Shown piece after piece: positions 5,966 through 8,993 of a stretch of 8,993 bases of DNA. The stretch comes from an uncultured Ruminococcus sp. GTDB taxonomy: Bacteria; Bacillota; Clostridia; Oscillospirales; Ruminococcaceae. The notes below the pieces were generated by a model. That model was not told the DNA's origin, made no database searches, and saw only the letters and a list, made by a program, of their open reading frames with translations. Position numbers and translations under genes: made by a program. The DNA is taken from contig CAMNAY010000056.1 in NCBI GenBank assembly GCA_946531975.1, forward strand, positions 1-8,993. Reading direction: 5' to 3'. Every line of letters begins with the position of its first letter. Position 1 is the stretch's first letter.

Positions 5966-8539
5966 ATGCGATCCAAACAACTGAACCTGCGTCGTGTTAC
6001 CGCAGCCTGTGTCCTTATTGCGGCTGCGGCAGCACTCGGCAGCGCAGCATTACCGGCACACGCCGCTGCTTCCGGCGACTTGAACCGTGACGGCTCCGTC
6101 AACAAGGCAGACGTCCTGCTGATGCAGGCGTTTCTGAGCGGACAGTCCGGTTCGGTCTCCGACTGGCAGGCGGGTGACCTCAGCGGCGACGGCAGACTGA
6201 ATGCCGCCGATCTGACATTACTCAAGCGGATGCTCCTGAATAAGCCGGAGGAACCGCGCTATATTCATCTGAAAGACAGCGGCATTACCTATGAGGGCGA
6301 TCATATCACCGTCAGCGGAAAAACCGCAGTCATTGATGCTTCCGGGACCTATTACATCGACGGCAGCCTTACAGGCGGTCAGGTTCTGGTGCAGGTTCCG
6401 GATGAAACGGCTGACGCCAAGACCGTCAAGCTCTATCTGAACGGCGTGAATATGACCAATGCCGATGCACCGTGCATCATGGTCGAGAACGCGGAGAATA
6501 CCTCTGTCAATCTCGTCGAGGGCAAGGAGAATACGCTCTCGGACGGCAAAGAGGCACCTGCTTCGGAGGTTGAGCCGGCATTTGCCGTGCTGCACGCAAA
6601 GGATGACCTGACTGTCAAGGGCGAAGGCAGCCTGACAATTCAGGCAGGCGTTGCTTACGGCATTCACTGTAACAACGACCTGAAATTCAACGGCGGTGCT
6701 GTCAATGTCACAACCGGAAACGGCGATGCAGTCCGCGGCAGAACCTCTGTCACGGTCAAGGACGGCACGCTGTTCATCGACAGTGAAGGCGACGGCATCA
6801 AATCGACCAAGGGCTCGCTCGGAATTACCGGCGGTACCGTACAGATCAAATCCGGCAAGGACGCTTTGCAATCTGAGACGGAGATGGATCTGACCGGCGG
6901 CACGGTGCAGGCTTGCGGCGACCGCGGCCTGAAAGCCGGCGGCAAGATCTCGCTGGACGGCTGCACACTGCTTGCGACGGCAACCGACAACCCCTGCGAG
7001 AATCTCGGCGCGACCGTACAGCCTTCGATGCAGGCGGCATTTGTCAAGCAGTGGTCGAAGAATAATCCGATCGCGCTGACGGATGCTTCCGGCAAAACGG
7101 TATTCGATCTGAATACGCTGAAAAAGTACCGCTATGCAATTATTTCGGCACCTGAACTGCGCTCCGGCACGGATTACGGGCTGTGGGCAGGCGGCATTCA
7201 GGTTGAGCGGAACGGGAACCGGAATTTCGCGGCATCCGCAGATGCGAACTATGCGGATGTCAACAACACCGACCATGCGGCACTGCTGTACAGCGATTTC
7301 TTCAGCCAGCAGCGGGTACACAAGGTCGAGGTCACGATGCCAGACGACAAGTGGAAGGATTTTCTCGCGCATTCACAGGATGAGGAATACTATCCCTGCG
7401 ATGTCACGATTGACGGCGAGGAATTCAAAAATGTCGGCATCCGTACCAAGGGACACAGTTCCAATATGTTTATCTATCAGGGCGGCAAGGACAAATACAG
7501 CTTCCGCATCAAAATGGACAAATACGACAAGTATCAGAATTACCACGGTCTGACCGAGTTCTGCATGAATAACATGTATTCAGACCCTTCCTGCATGCGT
7601 GATATTCTTTGCTACAATGCGATGTATGAGCTGGATGCCTATGCACCGGTCTGCTCGTACACAGACATGTATCTGAACGGAAAGCTGTTCAGTTTCTACT
7701 TCCTCGCGGAGCAGCCGGGCACGACGCTCGGAGAACGTCTGGCGACGGATGACGATGCCGTGCTGTACAAGGCGGCGGACGTCGGACAGAACTATGACTG
7801 TACCTTTGCACCGGACATGAAGCTCGAAAACTTTGAGGTCAAGTTCGGAGAGGATGACACGCTGAAGCATATTGCCGATGTTGTGACCGCGATCAATCAG
7901 GTGACACCGCAGAATTACAAATTCATTGAGGACTACATTGATGTTCCGAGCTTCTTAAAGGGATTTGCTGTCAATGCTGCGCTCTGCAACTATGACAGCT
8001 ACAACGGACAAATGCCGCACAATTACTATGTAGAATACAACAAAGGAAAGATGTACTACGTCGGCTGGGACTATAATCTCTCACTCGGCAACTTCATGGA
8101 TTACGGTGCTTCGGTCAATTCCGATATCAATACAGGCATGTATCAGGCGGATGCGAACCGCAGACCGATGCTGACCAAGCTGCTCGCCGTTCCGGAATAC
8201 AAGAAACTCTATGACGGCTATGTCAAGCAGATCGTCAACTACTACAACGACCCCGAAAAGACTGTGAACGGCTTTGCTTCGCTGATCCGCAGTCATGTGC
8301 AGGCTGACCCGCGCGGACTCTTTACCGCTGACCAGTTTGAGAGCAACATCGCAAAAAGCCCGAACGGTCTTCAGGTCTCCGGCGGCGGTCAGGGCAACCC
8401 CTGGGGCGGCATGTGGGGCGGTATGTGGGGCGGCATGTGGGGAGGACAGGGCGGTCTGTTCTCCTACGGCGGCGACCAGGTCTCCATTGTTGATTTCATG
8501 ATTAAACGAAACGAAGTAATCCGCGCTGCGATTCCGTGA
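5966..8539 (+). CDS. Secreted dockerin / Cthe_2159-like beta-helix / CotH-kinase-family protein
   Basis: 857 residues from ATG 5966, chosen because GGGGGAG (5952-5958) lies 7 bases upstream and a signal peptide follows (residues 1-33, ALPAHA). An upstream in-frame GTG at 5912 has no such support. A type I dockerin spans about 36-95 (D38/N40/D42/N46/D49 and D71/S73/D75/N79/D82). Next, about 100-400, is a repetitive right-handed beta-helix region (NGGAVNVTTGNGDAV, DGTLFIDSEGDGIKS, GGTVQIKSGKDAL). It resembles the Cthe_2159 carbohydrate-binding family, whose founder binds cellulose and polygalacturonate. A CotH domain fills about 450-857: GIRTKGHSS (492-499, with K495), YSFRIKMDKYDKY, SDPSCMRD, the NYDSYNG Asp D677, and GWDYN with D702. 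CotH proteins are kinase-fold enzymes that phosphorylate spore-coat proteins in Bacillus; here an extracellular, scaffold-bound role is likely but unproven. Asn704 replaces the second Asp of the WDxD form. A Gly-Met-Trp repeat lies at 813-827. A terminator follows 47 bases after the stop. Confidence 0.92.
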   Translation: MRSKQLNLRRVTAACVLIAAAAALGSAALPAHAAASGDLNRDGSVNKADVLLMQAFLSGQSGSVSDWQAGDLSGDGRLNAADLTLLKRMLLNKPEEPRYIHLKDSGITYEGDHITVSGKTAVIDASGTYYIDGSLTGGQVLVQVPDETADAKTVKLYLNGVNMTNADAPCIMVENAENTSVNLVEGKENTLSDGKEAPASEVEPAFAVLHAKDDLTVKGEGSLTIQAGVAYGIHCNNDLKFNGGAVNVTTGNGDAVRGRTSVTVKDGTLFIDSEGDGIKSTKGSLGITGGTVQIKSGKDALQSETEMDLTGGTVQACGDRGLKAGGKISLDGCTLLATATDNPCENLGATVQPSMQAAFVKQWSKNNPIALTDASGKTVFDLNTLKKYRYAIISAPELRSGTDYGLWAGGIQVERNGNRNFAASADANYADVNNTDHAALLYSDFFSQQRVHKVEVTMPDDKWKDFLAHSQDEEYYPCDVTIDGEEFKNVGIRTKGHSSNMFIYQGGKDKYSFRIKMDKYDKYQNYHGLTEFCMNNMYSDPSCMRDILCYNAMYELDAYAPVCSYTDMYLNGKLFSFYFLAEQPGTTLGERLATDDDAVLYKAADVGQNYDCTFAPDMKLENFEVKFGEDDTLKHIADVVTAINQVTPQNYKFIEDYIDVPSFLKGFAVNAALCNYDSYNGQMPHNYYVEYNKGKMYYVGWDYNLSLGNFMDYGASVNSDINTGMYQADANRRPMLTKLLAVPEYKKLYDGYVKQIVNYYNDPEKTVNGFASLIRSHVQADPRGLFTADQFESNIAKSPNGLQVSGGGQGNPWGGMWGGMWGGMWGGQGGLFSYGGDQVSIVDFMIKRNEVIRAAIP
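8402..8445 (+). repeat. 12-base tandem repeat encoding WGGM units
   Basis: Three near-identical copies of TGGGGCGGCATG (8402-8413, 8414-8425 with one change, 8426-8437) are followed by a partial TGGGGAGG. They encode W813-GGM-WGGM-WGGM-WGG827 within the CotH domain. A repeat this regular is prone to slippage, in steps of four residues that keep the frame. Glycine/methionine-rich loops occur at this place in other clostridial CotH proteins, as I recall; the tryptophan content is less usual. Confidence 0.9.
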
Positions 8540-8585
8540 CGCAGCAGGGATGATCCCCTTATGACAACCGGATAACCGCGCAGAG

Positions 8586-8617
8586 AGAGGAAAAGCCGCA
8601 GGGCTTTTCCTCTTTTT
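8586..8617 (+). terminator. Intrinsic terminator after the CotH gene
   Basis: A perfect 12-bp stem, AGAGGAAAAGCC (8586-8597) with GGCTTTTCCTCT (8602-8613), has a GCAG loop and a T-run to 8617. It ends the esterase-CotH transcription unit. Because the stem is A-rich on the left arm, it would be a weaker bidirectional terminator. Confidence 0.93.
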
Positions 8618-8650
8618 GCTGTTTTTGTTCGGCAAAATTTGCTAAAATCG

Positions 8651-8679
8651 TTGCAATAATATAAAAAGTGTGGTATAAT
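8651..8679 (+). promoter_or_regulatory. Promoter for the gene starting at 8748
   Basis: TTGCAA (8651-8656), a 17-base spacer and TATAAT (8674-8679), with TG one base before the -10 element (extended -10). A second TATAAT overlaps at 8680-8685. A small dyad, GCAAA-A-TTTGC (8632-8642), lies just upstream and could be a regulator site. The predicted leader is about 60 nt. Confidence 0.8.
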
Positions 8680-8747
8680 TATAATATGTTTCTAAACAAA
8701 CCGACGACATCTTGTCTGGACGATCAGCTTGTGAAAGGAGTATCATT

Positions 8748-8993
8748 ATGAAACAACGTGTGCTGGCAGCCGTATCTGCCGCTGTATTCGCAATGAGCAG
8801 TATTCTGACGGGGGAGATTCCGAAAGCAAAGGGTGTCTCAGATCTGGACTGCATATCATACAGCGGCTCGAACATCGGCGCGCAGAATTACAGCAACAGT
8901 TCTGCGCCGATCCGGTCTGCGCTGCTCCCGATGCCCGACGGCGGCTGGATGCGTGTGCAGGGCGGAATCAGCGATCCGGAGCCTGTTGCCGTT
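8748..8993 (+). CDS. Putative secreted protein of unknown function, 3' end outside window
   Basis: 82 codons are visible from ATG 8748, preceded by AAAGGAG (8734-8740) with 7-base spacing and its own promoter. Residues 1 to about 28 look like a signal peptide (MKQRVLAAVSAAVFAMSSIL, positively charged then hydrophobic), although the cleavage site is not clear. The rest is Ser/Asn/Gly-rich (SYSGSNIGAQNYSNSS) and then runs PMPDGGWMRVQGG. I do not recognise a domain. The visible part has a faint resemblance, from memory only, to N-termini of large secreted Ruminococcus proteins of unknown role. The separate promoter and the terminator before it show that it is not part of the esterase unit, although it may belong to the same regulon. 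Confidence 0.75.
   Translation, partial: MKQRVLAAVSAAVFAMSSILTGEIPKAKGVSDLDCISYSGSNIGAQNYSNSSAPIRSALLPMPDGGWMRVQGGISDPEPVAV

Noticed and set aside
6218..7372. 384-codon minus-strand frame
   Set aside because: Complement of the CotH-gene beta-helix and linker region; an artefact of that gene's codon usage.
8402..8445. CRISPR-like repeat
   Set aside because: Units are 12 bases, contiguous without spacers, in frame within a coding sequence.

Overview
The window looks like part of a plant-cell-wall degradation locus from a cellulosome-forming, Gram-positive gut or rumen clostridium of the Ruminococcus type (Oscillospiraceae). The grounds are two type I dockerin modules with duplicated calcium loops, secreted multimodular carbohydrate-active proteins, strong purine-rich ribosome-binding sites, sigma-A style promoters and U-tailed intrinsic terminators. 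The genus is an inference: dockerins and CotH domains occur together in Ruminococcus flavefaciens-like organisms, but no species marker is present.

Layout. Positions 1-3025 hold the 5' part of a leftward gene for a secreted GH127/GH146-type beta-L-arabinofuranosidase; its 3' end lies outside the window. Positions 3026-3818 are a 793-base divergent control region. It carries two promoters with perfect TTGACA-17-TATAAT spacing, one per direction. Each transcript would have a long 5' leader: about 220 nt for the leftward gene and about 345 nt for the rightward one. The rightward leader contains a structured stretch ending in a strong intrinsic terminator, with a plausible competing antiterminator helix, followed by two tiny overlapping reading frames. 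Positions 3819-5855 encode a secreted CBM22-dockerin-CE15 glucuronoyl esterase. After a 110-base gap without a terminator, 5966-8539 encode a secreted dockerin / Cthe_2159-type beta-helix / CotH-kinase-like protein. A clear terminator at 8586-8617 closes this two-gene unit. A new promoter (8651-8679) drives a further secreted protein of unknown function starting at 8748 and cut by the window end.

How the parts fit. The esterase would cleave lignin-glucuronoxylan ester links, with its CBM22 targeting xylan. The GH127/146 enzyme would release beta-linked L-arabinofuranose from side chains. The CotH protein would dock to the same scaffold and may bind acidic polysaccharide or act as an extracellular structural or kinase-like component. 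The two dockerins have their two calcium-binding segments in opposite order. The esterase lacks the canonical Glu of the CE15 triad (Cys498 is there instead). The most interesting non-coding element is the terminated leader at about 3475-3663, which I cannot assign to any riboswitch class I know.
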